Positions 1 through 9,187 of a stretch of DNA of 64,000 nt are shown here, piece after piece (within the stretch, counting starts at the first letter, position 1; each line of letters begins with the position of its first letter). Source of the DNA: JAXMBN01 sp046349875 (GTDB taxonomy: Bacteria; Planctomycetota; Planctomycetia; Pirellulales; Pirellulaceae); assembly GCA_046349875.1 (NCBI GenBank), contig JAXMBN010000015.1:65143-129142 (forward strand), given 5' to 3'. The notes under the pieces are model-generated. The model did not search any database. It saw only the letters and a program-made list of their open reading frames with translations, and was not told the DNA's origin. The position numbers were made by a program, and so were the translations under genes.

Positions 1-654
1 GGGAAGGTTCCACAGGAGTGTGGGGTAAAGTGGCCATGCTTCCTCACGCCCAGCACAGTGTAGAAGACATCCGAACCATGGTGTCCTATGTCTATTCCGT
101 CGAGACCGATGCGCGTCAAACTTCAGTGCAAGGATTTCGAGGAAAGATCCCGGTGGCAAAAGGAATGGACGATCTAGAGTTAGAGGCAATCTATACCGAT
201 GTGGGCCGCGATGCGACTTCTAAAGTGGGGGCCTTCGACGACGGCAGGTCATCCGTCCGAAGCCGTATCGTTCAAGTTGGTTCGAGCTGACGAGGATAGC
301 GAAGGTCCAAGTGCTTGCTTCCGATAAAGCTCAGGGGAAGGCGTTCATTGGTGGCATTAACCACGGAGGATACGTCAAAGTCGCCTCGTTACTGAACGGC
401 GTCAGCGGGGTAAAGTTGTTCGTGGCCGTTACGCTGGGGAGGTGGGCATCATCGAAATCCATCGATGCTCCGTCGATGGACCGTTGCTTGGGGAAACTTC
501 CGTCGAGGTCAATGGAGATCGGGAATCGTTCTATGAAAAAGGTGGCAATGGCAGCCAGTCGATGCCAAAGACACTTATTTTGTCCTTCGTAACGAAGCGA
601 AACCGAGTGGGCTGGCTCAAGAATCTCGATGCGATCGAGTTCTTGCGTCCTTGA
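1..654 (+). pseudogene. C-terminal part of a cytochrome c / CBM6-like secreted protein, frame-broken, 5' end outside window
   Basis: Three successive frames each read as sensible protein with breaks near 290 and 440, so this is one gene with at least two indels. The first part contains WGKVAMLPHAQHS, the usual tail of a PVC-type class I cytochrome c domain; the Met before LPH would be the axial heme ligand, and the CxxCH lies upstream of the window. The later parts (SDKAQGKAFIGGINHGGYV, then SVDGPLLGETSVEVNG) resemble a family-6 carbohydrate-binding jelly roll that ends in NLDAIEFLRP-like sequence. Planctomycetes combine such domains in large secreted sugar-dehydrogenase or ThuA-type proteins, but which enzyme lies upstream cannot be told. 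It is followed after about 75 bases by a sulfatase on the same strand. Whether the breaks are real or sequencing errors is open. Confidence 0.6.
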
Positions 655-728
655 GCGTCTGGTTCGGATCAGAGTTGTCATTGCGAACGCGAACATGGGA
701 TTCATAACTCGTTAGGCGGGAACGGAGA

Positions 729-2256
729 ATGATGATGTTGCAACGTTGGGGCCAGTCATTGGCTATGCTGTTGGTATGGATCGCGGTATCGGGGAGCACG
801 GAACAATGGGCTCAGGCCCAACAGCGAAAATCCGATCGTCCCAATATCATTTACATCTTGGCCGACGATCTAGGATGGACGGATACGGCGACCTATGGGA
901 GTAAGTACTACGAGACTCCCAACATCGATCGCCTAGCCGCCAAAGGAATGAAGTTTACTCGCTATCACAATTGTCAGAATTGCCAACCGACACGGGCTGC
1001 ATTGATGTCGGGGCAGTATGGATCGCGGACAGGCGTTTATACAGTTGGATCGATCGATCGCTTCAATTGGCAAGAACGAACGTTACGCCCTGTCGACAAC
1101 GTAACCGAATTACCCCTCGATCGATCGACGATCGCTGACCAACTCAAAGCCGTTGGTTATTCCACCGCCATGTTCGGAAAATGGCATTTGGGAAATCGGG
1201 GGAAACATCATCCATCCCATCGTGGTTTTGATTTAGCCGCTTGTCTCGTGAAGGAAAGCACTTCGATTTTGAACGAATCCGAAACCACCGATATTCCCGA
1301 CGGAACGTATCTGGCCGACTTCTTGACCGACAAAGCGGTCGATTTCATTCGACGTAAGAAAGAAGGTCCATTCTTTTTGTATTTGCCGCACTTTGGAGTT
1401 CATTCTCCGCATCATCAAGCCAAGAAAGATTGATCGCTCATTTCAAAGACAAGGCTCCTCAGGGAGGACACCATAGCCCCGTCTATGCTGCCATGATTGC
1501 AAGTGTCGATGAGAGTGCTTTAATGCATTCCCAAGTCAGTTGGATGAATTAAAGATCGCTGAAAATACGATCGTCATTTTTTCCAGCGACAATGGAGGTG
1601 TCGGTGGCTATCAACGAGAAGGAATCAACAAAGAGAATTCGATTAATGACAACGCACCGCTGCGAAGTGAAAGGGTAGCTTGTACGGGTTGTGGGTCTTC
1701 GCGATCCATGGATCGTTTATTGGCCAGGTGTGACGAAGGCAGGAAGTCAATGTGACGTTCCGACCATCCATGTCGATGTCTATCCGACTTTGCTCGATAT
1801 GGCCAAAGCTCCAAAACCCAAACAGGTGCTCGATGGAGAAAGCATGGTTGGACTGATCCAAGATCCTAAGAGTCAGTTAAAGCGAGAAGCCATCTATCAA
1901 CATTTTCCAGGCTATCTCGGCGTCGGGAAGGATCAATGGAGAACGACTCCCGTAAGCACCATCGAAGTGGGAGATTGCCGATGGAGTTCTTAGAGGACAC
2001 ATCAGAACTCTATAATTTGCGAGATGATCTTGGCGAGCAGAACAACTTGGCCAAGTCTCAAGAAGCCAAAGCCAAGGAACTCTGGCAAGATGGCAAGTTG
2101 GCCAGCTAGCGCAAGGAAGTTGGAGCTCCTATGCCAACCCCCAACGATCCTAAAAAAGAACTGATCTTCTCGAAACAGGACGGTATCGGCAAAAGGCTTC
2201 GCGTGGGACTGGCGAAGCCTATGCCTTCTATCGTTTCAGTACTATGCAATGCGTAG
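729..2256 (+). pseudogene. Arylsulfatase-type sulfatase, broken by several indels and one stop
   Basis: Type I sulfatase for sulfate-ester removal from polysaccharides, expected in the periplasm. The start at 729 gives an N-terminal hydrophobic signal segment (residues about 8-30). RPNIIYILADDLGW supplies the first metal-binding Asp pair, and NCQPTR holds the Cys (about residue 85) that would be matured to formylglycine. The frame ends at 1433 and resumes in other frames (around 1440-1530, 1540-1680, 1690-1990, 2000-2106). Joined together they give the rest of a normal sulfatase, including FFLYLPHFGVHSPH, SSDNGG and GLRDPWIVYWPG. At 1431 one extra T restores KKDLIAHF. At 2107 a TAG stands where the family usually has Trp before RKEVGAPMPTP. 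This mixture suggests one or more real lesions plus possible sequencing indels. Probably the same secreted degradation programme as the sulfatases at 15365 and 28986. Confidence 0.8.
2191..2220 (-). terminator. Hairpin terminator of the 2242-2649 gene
   Basis: AGGCTTCGC (2194-2202) and GCGAAGCCT (2212-2220) form a perfect 9-base stem with a 9-base loop. Read on the minus strand the stem is followed by TTTT, about 20 bases after the stop codon of the minus-strand gene. It also lies inside the decayed 3' end of the plus-strand sulfatase. Confidence 0.6.
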
Positions 2257-2649
2257 TGCAATTTTAGCGTCCGATCCAAAGCGAGAAGCCAGATCCACCG
2301 TACGAGCCGCTGCGTGAACGACGCCGCCGTAGGAACCACCTACCGGAAAGGAACTTCCACCGTAGCCACCAAAGGGCACGGTTCCGTAAAAGCCTTGATA
2401 TCCGCTAGGGAAGGCTCCATAGTACGAAGAGCTTGGATAGCCGTACGTATAAACTGGAGTCGGTGTTGCATATCGGTAGCGTTGTACCGAGTAGCCGTAG
2501 TTGCTGTTGCATCCCGATGAATAGTTTGGTCGATAGCTGTGGTGATGATGATGGGAATGACCATAGCTTTGTGCATTTGCCATACCACCGCTCCATGCGA
2601 GTGCTCCAACACCCACCAACAATCCCAAGGCGATTTTTCGAAGTGTCAT
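2242..2649 (-). CDS. Small secreted His/Tyr/Gly-rich protein, function unknown
   Basis: A 135-residue protein with a clear Sec signal peptide (LRKIALGLLVGVGALAWSG, cleavage expected after ANAQ near residue 27). The mature part is low in complexity. A His cluster (GHSHHHHHS, about residues 30-38) could bind metal, followed by a Tyr/Ser/Pro-rich stretch and a Gly-rich region, ending in a short more ordinary tail. No enzymatic motif is visible. Such proteins are common in planctomycetes and may be wall or envelope components, but that is inference. The gene stands alone, with a hairpin terminator after it and an otherwise empty 450-base upstream region. Confidence 0.7.
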   Translation of the reverse strand: MTLRKIALGLLVGVGALAWSGGMANAQSYGHSHHHHHSYRPNYSSGCNSNYGYSVQRYRYATPTPVYTYGYPSSSYYGAFPSGYQGFYGTVPFGGYGGSSFPVGGSYGGVVHAAARTVDLASRFGSDAKIALRIA

Positions 2650-3098
2650 TTTCCAAGCCCTTTACCCAAAGATCTTGGAGCTGCCAGCGACGCGTTCTTG
2701 GAACAGCTCCTTGCGACATGTGTTTCGCGTGCGAATGAGATACAGTTCAAATACTGTGCCAAAGTTTGCGAAATTAAGAAAACCCTTGAACGATTCGCAA
2801 AAGCAGAACATTTTCACGGAATCATCGCTCCTTTCGCTCTCGTTTCCTCCTGGCTCGTCCTCAAAACGGATACGGTTGTCATCGAACTGAATTCAGCAAC
2901 GGGAATCCCACGGTGCGATGGGAAGGGTGAGGAATGGAATGGCGGTTCGAATTTTGAGGGGTGTAACAGGCAGAGATCCACGCGAATTGCCGGGGAATGG
3001 GCTTCTCTGGGATTGGGTATCTTGACGCGGCAAGTTTGAAATCTCCACAATCATCTCCATCTCCCACCTCGCACTCCTTATCAAGAAAGCTGGGCACC
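2650..3098. other. 450-base divergent intergenic region
   Basis: Lies between the divergent starts of the His-rich protein and the NHL protein, so promoters for both are expected here. I find no convincing -35/-10 pair, RNA gene or repeat. Open frames across it have no family features and look incidental. Confidence 0.4.
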
Positions 3099-4193
3099 AT
3101 GACCTCTCCCCAATCCCTGTCTTTGGATCGACGCAAATTCTTGTCTTCCACTGCAATTGCCACCACGGCAGTTCTTGCGGCTCCTGCAATTGTTACCGCA
3201 TCCAAAACCGGATCGGAGATCATCATTGGTGAAGGGGATCATCGTTATCGCGTAACGCATGGATGGCCCCAGTTGCCGGCAGAATACAGTTGGCAGACGA
3301 CACACAATGTTGCAGTCGATCGAGAAAACAATCTGTATGTGATTCACGAAGGGCTCGAAAGCAAATCGACTCATCCTTCGATCTTCGTATTTGATTCAAA
3401 AGGCAAATTCATCCGCGCATTCGGAAGCCAACTCCAAGGTGGCGGGCACGGGCTCGAAGTTCGACAAGAAGGTTCCGAGCAATTTCTTTATGTTACGGGA
3501 TACCAAAAAGTCAAATTGATCGCCAAGTTAACATTGAAGGGTGATGTTGTTTGGTCGAAGAAGGCTCCCGTTGCGAGTAACAAATATGCGACGGAAGACT
3601 ACGATACACGCAAGGTTTGGGGACGCGATCGATTCTTGCCCACCAACTTTGCATTCCTCGACGATGGCGACTTCTTCGTGGCTGATGGGTATGGGACGTA
3701 TACCATTCATCGTTATGACAAAGATGCCAATTGGAAGAGTTGCTTTGGTGGAGTGGGCAAGGGAGAGGGTACGTTTAATACGCCTCACGGTCTTTGGATC
3801 GATCAACGCGATCCTAAGCGACCGATGATCGTGGTTACCGATCGGGCCAACAACACCTTGCAGCGTTTTCAATTGGATGGGACTTACATCGATACGATCC
3901 CAGGTTTCGGATTGCCTGCCAATATCGATGTGCAAGGAGACCTAATGCTGGTGCCCGAGCTCAAAGCACGGCTGTCCATTTTGGATAAAGACTACAAAGC
4001 GGTTGCGAGATTGGGAGACGATGTTGAACGAATTAATGCCAAGGATGGGAACACGATTCGCAATGACGAATCACGTTGGTTGGATGGCAAGTTTGTCCAT
4101 CCTCACGATGCATGTTTCGATCGTGAAGGAAACATCTTTGTCGCGGAGTGGGTCAAGACGGGACGCATTTCCAAGTTGACCAAAGTATCTTGA
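3099..4193 (+). CDS. Tat-exported NHL-repeat beta-propeller protein
   Basis: About 364 residues. The start at 3099 places a twin-arginine signal (DRRKFLSSTAIATTAVLAA) at residues 10-30; the upstream in-frame ATG at 2997 would bury it. The mature protein has repeated propeller blades of the NHL/6-bladed type, recognisable by recurrent phrases such as VDRENNLYVIHE, LDDGDFFVADGYG, TPHGLWIDQ and HDACFDREGNIFVAEW. NHL propellers bind ligands or act in lactonase and lyase-like enzymes; no catalytic assignment is possible here. Tat export implies folding, perhaps with a metal, before export. It lies 53 bases upstream of a Tat-exported oxidoreductase on the same strand, so the two probably form a transcription unit acting in the periplasm. 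Confidence 0.85.
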   Translation: MTSPQSLSLDRRKFLSSTAIATTAVLAAPAIVTASKTGSEIIIGEGDHRYRVTHGWPQLPAEYSWQTTHNVAVDRENNLYVIHEGLESKSTHPSIFVFDSKGKFIRAFGSQLQGGGHGLEVRQEGSEQFLYVTGYQKVKLIAKLTLKGDVVWSKKAPVASNKYATEDYDTRKVWGRDRFLPTNFAFLDDGDFFVADGYGTYTIHRYDKDANWKSCFGGVGKGEGTFNTPHGLWIDQRDPKRPMIVVTDRANNTLQRFQLDGTYIDTIPGFGLPANIDVQGDLMLVPELKARLSILDKDYKAVARLGDDVERINAKDGNTIRNDESRWLDGKFVHPHDACFDREGNIFVAEWVKTGRISKLTKVS

Positions 4194-4246
4194 TCGACAA
4201 TCGCGAATTCACTTGAACTTATCACTTATCACGAAAGTATGCAGAT

Positions 4247-5644
4247 ATGATTTCATCGAAGAAAACACGACGACAGTTTATGGGACAAGCTGGAGTGGCT
4301 GGCGCAGCCGTCGCCATGGCTCCAACTCTTCTCCCGAAACTCTATGCTCAGGGCCCTGCGAGCGATCGCTTGAATGTAGCCTGCATTGGCGTTGGCGGAC
4401 GCGGTTCTGGGATCGGCGATCAGGCTGCGAGCTTAGGGCAGTTGGTTGCTTGCTGCGATGTCCACAAAGGCAACGCAGAGAATTTTGTAAAAGGGCAGGC
4501 CGAGAAGAGCCGCTCCTGCAAAATCTACTCGGACTATCGCGAGATGTTCGATAAAGAAAAAGGAATCGATGTCGTCACGATTGGTACTCCCGATCATTGG
4601 CACGTCAAAATTGCCATCGAAGCCATGGCTGCTGGCAAGCATGTCTATTGCGAAAAGCCTTTGACGCTCACCTTGGAAGAAGGCGAGATCATTCAGGCAG
4701 CGGTGAAAAAATATGGAAAGACGTTTCAAGTAGGAACGCAGCAGCGCAGCGAATTCAATCAGAACTTTTTGAAAGCCGTTGCCATTGCGCAGAGCGGTCG
4801 TTTGGGCGATAAGTTGGAAGCGGTTTCTTCCGTAGGAACGGCGGCTTCGCGAAGCGATGATCCCAACAAAAAATTCGGTCCATTCAATGTGGCCCCCGTT
4901 CCTGAAAACCTCAATTGGGATCTTTGGCTAGGTCCAGCACCTATGGTCGAATTCTGTCCTCAACGCATTGGTTGGAACTTCCGATGGTGGTTTGAATACT
5001 CTGGCGGACAGGTAACGGATTGGGGAGTCCACCATACCGACATCGCTTTCTGGGCCTTGGCGGGTAAAGACGGACAAGCGATTGAAGCGCAAGGAACCGG
5101 AATGTTCATGGGAGTCGATCGCGAGATGGTTCGGGACTTCTTGATCGGCAAGGTAGCAGCTAAGGACATGCCGCACGCATTTAACGTGGCTCATTCCTTT
5201 GATGTTGATGTCAAGCTGAGTACCGGCAATACCATCAAGATCGTCAGTGGTGAAAACAACTTGTTGATCACGGGCGAGCGAGGTCGTATTCGCGTGAATC
5301 GTGGAACGCTTGCAGGCAAGCCGGTCGAAGAGATCGATGCTGATCCCAAGGCCAAGCAAGACATCGAAGAGCGAATGGCACAGCTCTACGGTGGCCAGCT
5401 TCCGAACAAATCGCTCGGACACATGAAGAACTTTTTTGATTGCGTGAAGAGCGGCAAGCCGCCGGTGGCCAACGTCGCCGATCACGTTCGCGCCGTCAAT
5501 GCTTGTCACCTAGCCAACATCGCATTGCTCTTGGATCGCAAGGTCAATTATGATCCGAAGGCAAAGAATTTTGGCAATGATGCCGAAGCCAATAAGTTGA
5601 TCAAGCGTCCCTATCGCCAAGGTTACGATCTCCTTCGCGCATAG
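4247..5644 (+). CDS. Tat-exported Gfo/Idh/MocA family oxidoreductase
   Basis: 465 residues. A twin-arginine signal (KKTRRQFMGQAGVAGAAVA) occupies residues 6-25. A Rossmann nucleotide-binding motif (CIGVGGRGSG, about 46-55) follows, then the family hallmark CEKPLT (about 135-140), with the Lys expected in catalysis and NAD(P) binding. DWGVHHTDIAFW supplies the conserved His region of the C-terminal substrate domain. The family oxidises or reduces sugars and inositols, often with tightly bound NADP when exported, as in glucose-fructose oxidoreductase. The substrate cannot be predicted. It follows the NHL propeller and converges on the rhomboid gene with 18 bases between the two stops. Confidence 0.93.
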   Translation: MISSKKTRRQFMGQAGVAGAAVAMAPTLLPKLYAQGPASDRLNVACIGVGGRGSGIGDQAASLGQLVACCDVHKGNAENFVKGQAEKSRSCKIYSDYREMFDKEKGIDVVTIGTPDHWHVKIAIEAMAAGKHVYCEKPLTLTLEEGEIIQAAVKKYGKTFQVGTQQRSEFNQNFLKAVAIAQSGRLGDKLEAVSSVGTAASRSDDPNKKFGPFNVAPVPENLNWDLWLGPAPMVEFCPQRIGWNFRWWFEYSGGQVTDWGVHHTDIAFWALAGKDGQAIEAQGTGMFMGVDREMVRDFLIGKVAAKDMPHAFNVAHSFDVDVKLSTGNTIKIVSGENNLLITGERGRIRVNRGTLAGKPVEEIDADPKAKQDIEERMAQLYGGQLPNKSLGHMKNFFDCVKSGKPPVANVADHVRAVNACHLANIALLLDRKVNYDPKAKNFGNDAEANKLIKRPYRQGYDLLRA

Positions 5645-5662
5645 AGAACTTTTTGGGTGAGA

Positions 5663-6541
5663 TTATTGAAAATCTTCATGAGTCCAAGGCGGTTCCGTCT
5701 TGGCCTCTTCTTCTTTCTGAACGGCCACCAAGCTGTAGGCCACCAAGAAGCCTGCAACAAACCCGCCGATATGAGCCCACCAAGCGACGCCTCCCGCTTC
5801 GACGGCGACGATGGAAAAGAGTCCTTGCCAGAATTGGGTTAAGAACCAAAGACCGAGAAACACCCACGCGGGTAATTCCACCACTGGAAACAGAAACACG
5901 ATCGGTATGACGGCAGCGACGCGGGCATGGGGGAAGAGCCAAACGTAAGCCCCCAAGACACCCGCGATAGCTCCGCTGGCTCCTACGGTTGGCACAGCCG
6001 AAGAAAGATCTACCGTAGCGTGGGTCAATCCTGCAACGATTCCCGATCCCAAGTAAAGGCAGGTGTAGATCGCAGGCCCCAGCCGATCCTCGACCGAACG
6101 CCCGAACAAAAACAAGAACCACATATTCCCCAAAAAGTGCAACCATCCGCCATGGAGGAATAGGCTGGAAAGGACCGTAAACCAATCCGAGACTCCAGCT
6201 TGGGGAATCGTGCGAAAGCCATTGACCACGGCGGGTCCAAAAAGGGTTGCCACCACACCTTGAGCTGGAACCACGATGGGCTCGTCCGGGGCAACCAATC
6301 GAGCCGGAATCAGTCCCCACCGTTCGATGAAGAGATTGCCGGCTGGTCCTAGGGAAAGTTGCAGGAAAAAGGCATACGAGGTAAGCGCCAGTAAGGTAGC
6401 CGTCGCCCAGGGAAAATGGACTTTGGGAACATCGTCATAGACTGGAAACACACTCGCCTCCTCGGGTAGGGCCCCCCTCGATAGGAGCTTTTTCGGTTTT
6501 GTTCGAGAGCTTTCTAGATTATTCTCAATAGTCTGGCTCAA
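5663..6541 (-). CDS. Rhomboid family intramembrane serine protease
   Basis: 292 residues, inner membrane. After a hydrophilic N-terminus (1-42) there are about six or seven hydrophobic segments. HFLGNMWFLFLFGRS (about 135-149) carries the rhomboid His/Asn region, VGASGAIAGVLGAY (about 186-199) carries the nucleophile Ser189, and WAHIGGFVAGF (about 255-265) carries the catalytic His257, completing the Ser-His dyad. A loop between TM1 and TM2 (residues 80-110) is longer than in minimal rhomboids, as in many planctomycete members. The gene is divergent from the macA-like gene with a 56-base gap, so their promoters must overlap or be very compact. Substrate unknown. Confidence 0.93.
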   Translation of the reverse strand: MSQTIENNLESSRTKPKKLLSRGALPEEASVFPVYDDVPKVHFPWATATLLALTSYAFFLQLSLGPAGNLFIERWGLIPARLVAPDEPIVVPAQGVVATLFGPAVVNGFRTIPQAGVSDWFTVLSSLFLHGGWLHFLGNMWFLFLFGRSVEDRLGPAIYTCLYLGSGIVAGLTHATVDLSSAVPTVGASGAIAGVLGAYVWLFPHARVAAVIPIVFLFPVVELPAWVFLGLWFLTQFWQGLFSIVAVEAGGVAWWAHIGGFVAGFLVAYSLVAVQKEEEAKTEPPWTHEDFQ

Positions 6542-6597
6542 ACTTGCGAATAGTCGCTGGTTTTTGAAATCCTTCGCAATGTTTTCAGCGGAACGTT

Positions 6598-7860
6598 ATG
6601 AAATCTTGGCTTCGATGGTTGTTGATTGTTGTTTTTCTTGGTGGGGGAGGCACGGCTGCCTATATCTACGGAAATCGCGCGCTGAAGGAGAGAAATCGCG
6701 TCAAATGGCGGACACAGCCAGTCACCCGAGGTGACATCACCCTGACCGTCAATGCAACGGGGAAGGTGGAACCGACTCAAAAGGTAACCGTTGGTGCCTT
6801 TGTGGGTGGACCCGTGGCAGAGTTGTCTGTCGACTTCAATAGCAAGGTGACCAAAAGCCAAGTCTTGGCCAAGATTGATCCTCGCATTTACGAAGCATCG
6901 GTGCAACGCGATTCCGCCATTCTAAAGACGCGTGAGGCGGAAGTCGAGCGAGCGAATGCTTTGTTGCAACAGGCCATCAATGATGAGAAGCGTTCGTTGG
7001 AATTGAATGCGACCAATCCAACCTTCGTATCGCAAACCGAACTCGATCAATTGCGATTCAATCGCATGGCGCGCGAAGCCGATGTCGTTGTGACACGTGC
7101 CAATGTCGAACAAGCCAAAGCCCAATTGGATAACTCGCGAGCGAATCTGGCTTATACCGAAATCAAATCGCCAGTCGATGGAATCATCGTCAATCGTAAA
7201 ATCGATACCGGACAAACATTGACCGCAGGATTTCAAACGCCCGAGTTGTTTGTGGTAGCTCCTGAGATGGAGCAAAAAATGCACATCTATGCATCTGTGG
7301 ATGAAGCCGACATCGGGTATATCCGCAAAGCGCAGATCGATCAACGACCTGTCCACTTTACGGTGGATGCATACTCTGATGAGTTGTTTGAGAATGGAAA
7401 GATCGTTCAGGTGCGACTGAGTAGTTCCGAGCAGCAGAACGTGATCACGTATCCGGTGATTGTCGAAACACCCAATCCCGAGATCAAGCTCTTGCCAGGA
7501 ATGACAGCCAATCTTTCGTTTCAAATCGAGTCTCGTGAAAAGGTCATCAAGGTTCCTAACGCAGCCTTGCGGTTTTATCCCGAGCGGAAGCGTGTCCATC
7601 CTGATGACTATCCTATTTTGGATGGTACGAAGGACATGGAAGAGCAAGCTTCGAATCTCACCAATCGATCGCAGACCGCTGAAGAAAAGACCGACGCCAA
7701 TCGCAAGCGAAGCCGTCGTCACGTTTGGGTCGATGATGGTAAGTTTCTGCGAGCTCGAGCGGTGGTGCTGGGAATCTCGGACAATCGATATACCGAGCTG
7801 CTAGAAGGCGATCTCAAGGAAGACGAAGAACTCGTCATCGGCGAGAAGCCGAAGCAATAG
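6598..7860 (+). CDS. MacA-like periplasmic adaptor (HlyD/RND membrane fusion protein)
   Basis: 420 residues. An N-terminal membrane anchor (SWLRWLLIVVFLGGGGTAAY, residues 2-21) is followed by the lipoyl/biotinyl half motif (VNATGKVEP), an alpha-helical hairpin with Glu/Arg/Gln-rich heptads (about 100-185), the second lipoyl half (YTEIKSPVDGIIVNRKIDTG) and beta-barrel/membrane-proximal domains. The adaptor joins an inner-membrane transporter to an outer-membrane channel. A linker of about 40 polar residues near 345-385 is an insertion. The next gene, 23 bases on, is a MacB/FtsX-like permease, so the two should work together in export of a lipid, peptide or drug. Confidence 0.92.
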   Translation: MKSWLRWLLIVVFLGGGGTAAYIYGNRALKERNRVKWRTQPVTRGDITLTVNATGKVEPTQKVTVGAFVGGPVAELSVDFNSKVTKSQVLAKIDPRIYEASVQRDSAILKTREAEVERANALLQQAINDEKRSLELNATNPTFVSQTELDQLRFNRMAREADVVVTRANVEQAKAQLDNSRANLAYTEIKSPVDGIIVNRKIDTGQTLTAGFQTPELFVVAPEMEQKMHIYASVDEADIGYIRKAQIDQRPVHFTVDAYSDELFENGKIVQVRLSSSEQQNVITYPVIVETPNPEIKLLPGMTANLSFQIESREKVIKVPNAALRFYPERKRVHPDDYPILDGTKDMEEQASNLTNRSQTAEEKTDANRKRSRRHVWVDDGKFLRARAVVLGISDNRYTELLEGDLKEDEELVIGEKPKQ

Positions 7861-7883
7861 CAAAGAAAGCTCGAGGAATAACG

Positions 7884-9125
7884 ATGTCGCTAGGAGTCAT
7901 CTTTCGAATTGCGTTGCGGGCTCTTGCAAAGAACAAAATGCGAGCCGGCTTGACGGTTCTGGGGGTCGTGATTGGAATTGCGGCGGTGACCGCCATGGTT
8001 TCCATCGGGATCTCGGCTAGCCAATTGGTTCAAGGTGAATTCAAAAACCTGGGTACCAATGTGATCGTCGTTCTCCCCGGGAATCAGAAGTCGGGAGGGG
8101 CTCGTCGCGGATTGATTCCATCCTTGACCCCTGGCGATGTCGAAGCTCTTGGACGCGATTGCGACAACGTGCTTGCCGCGACACCGATGGTCTTTACCAC
8201 CGGTCAGGTCATCCATGGCAATACGAACTGGAGTCCCAAGGACTTGGTGGGTGTCGGAGCGGATTACCTTTTAGTCCGCAATTGGCAAGTGCGCCTTGGC
8301 GACTTCTTTTCCGAACGGGACATCGCCAACTCGAATAAGGTATGTGTCGTTGGCCAAACGGTTGTAAAAAACCTTTTTCAGACATCCAATCCCTTGGGGA
8401 AGTCGATCCGCATCAAGAACATTCCGTTCGAGATCGTAGGTGTACTGCAAGCCAAAGGAGCGAACATGGTCGGCGAGGATCAAGACAACATCGTCTTGAT
8501 TCCCTATACGACGGTCCGCAAACGGTTGCAGGGAAGCAGCTTCAACAATGTTGATATCATCCTGGCTTCGGCTCGCGGTTCCGATCAAATGGCCTTAGCG
8601 GAGTCGGAGATACGTAGTGTTCTCAATGATCGACATCGCATTGGAGCAGGGCAACCACCCGATTTTGATGTTCAGAATACGACGGAAATCGCTGGTGTAT
8701 TCAGCGTCATCACGGGCACATTGACCTTTATGTTGGCATCGATTGCAGGCATCTCCTTGGTCGTGGGGGGCGTAGGCATCATGAACATCATGCTCGTTTC
8801 GGTTACCGAGCGAACCCGCGAGATTGGTATCCGGATGGCTGTCGGGGCTAGGCCTGGAGACATCCTGTTGCAGTTTTTGGTGGAGTCGATGGTTCTTTCG
8901 GTCATTGGAGGAATCATCGGTATCATTCTAGGTGTCACCTCTTCCGTGGGACTAACCTTTATCATCAATTCGATCTCTTCGGGGCGACCTTGGCCCTATG
9001 TGGTAAGCGTAGAGGCTGCCATCGTTTCTTTAGTGTTTTCGGCTGCAGTGGGCATCGGTTTCGGTTATTATCCTGCATGGCGAGCGAGTCGATTGGATCC
9101 TATCGATGCGCTTCGTTATGAATGA
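7884..9125 (+). CDS. MacB/FtsX-like ABC transporter permease
   Basis: 413 residues with the MacB_PCD-FtsX layout: first TM (about 20-45, TVLGVVIGIAAVTAMVSIG), a large periplasmic domain (about 50-275), then three TMs (about 280-400). The conserved GVGIMNIMLVSVTERTREIG region lies at the coupling interface, and the C-terminus is PAWRASRLDPIDALRYE, a typical end. Unlike E. coli MacB it has no fused ATP-binding domain, and neither neighbour is an ATPase, so the nucleotide-binding subunit must be encoded elsewhere. Its stop overlaps a possible ATG of the next gene as ATGA at 9122-9125. Confidence 0.92.
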   Translation: MSLGVIFRIALRALAKNKMRAGLTVLGVVIGIAAVTAMVSIGISASQLVQGEFKNLGTNVIVVLPGNQKSGGARRGLIPSLTPGDVEALGRDCDNVLAATPMVFTTGQVIHGNTNWSPKDLVGVGADYLLVRNWQVRLGDFFSERDIANSNKVCVVGQTVVKNLFQTSNPLGKSIRIKNIPFEIVGVLQAKGANMVGEDQDNIVLIPYTTVRKRLQGSSFNNVDIILASARGSDQMALAESEIRSVLNDRHRIGAGQPPDFDVQNTTEIAGVFSVITGTLTFMLASIAGISLVVGGVGIMNIMLVSVTERTREIGIRMAVGARPGDILLQFLVESMVLSVIGGIIGIILGVTSSVGLTFIINSISSGRPWPYVVSVEAAIVSLVFSAAVGIGFGYYPAWRASRLDPIDALRYE

Positions 9126-9187
9126 CATCGACGGATCGTTTCGTCGACGTTCCCCGACACCTCCTACCCCATCCTACCTGGCCGATC

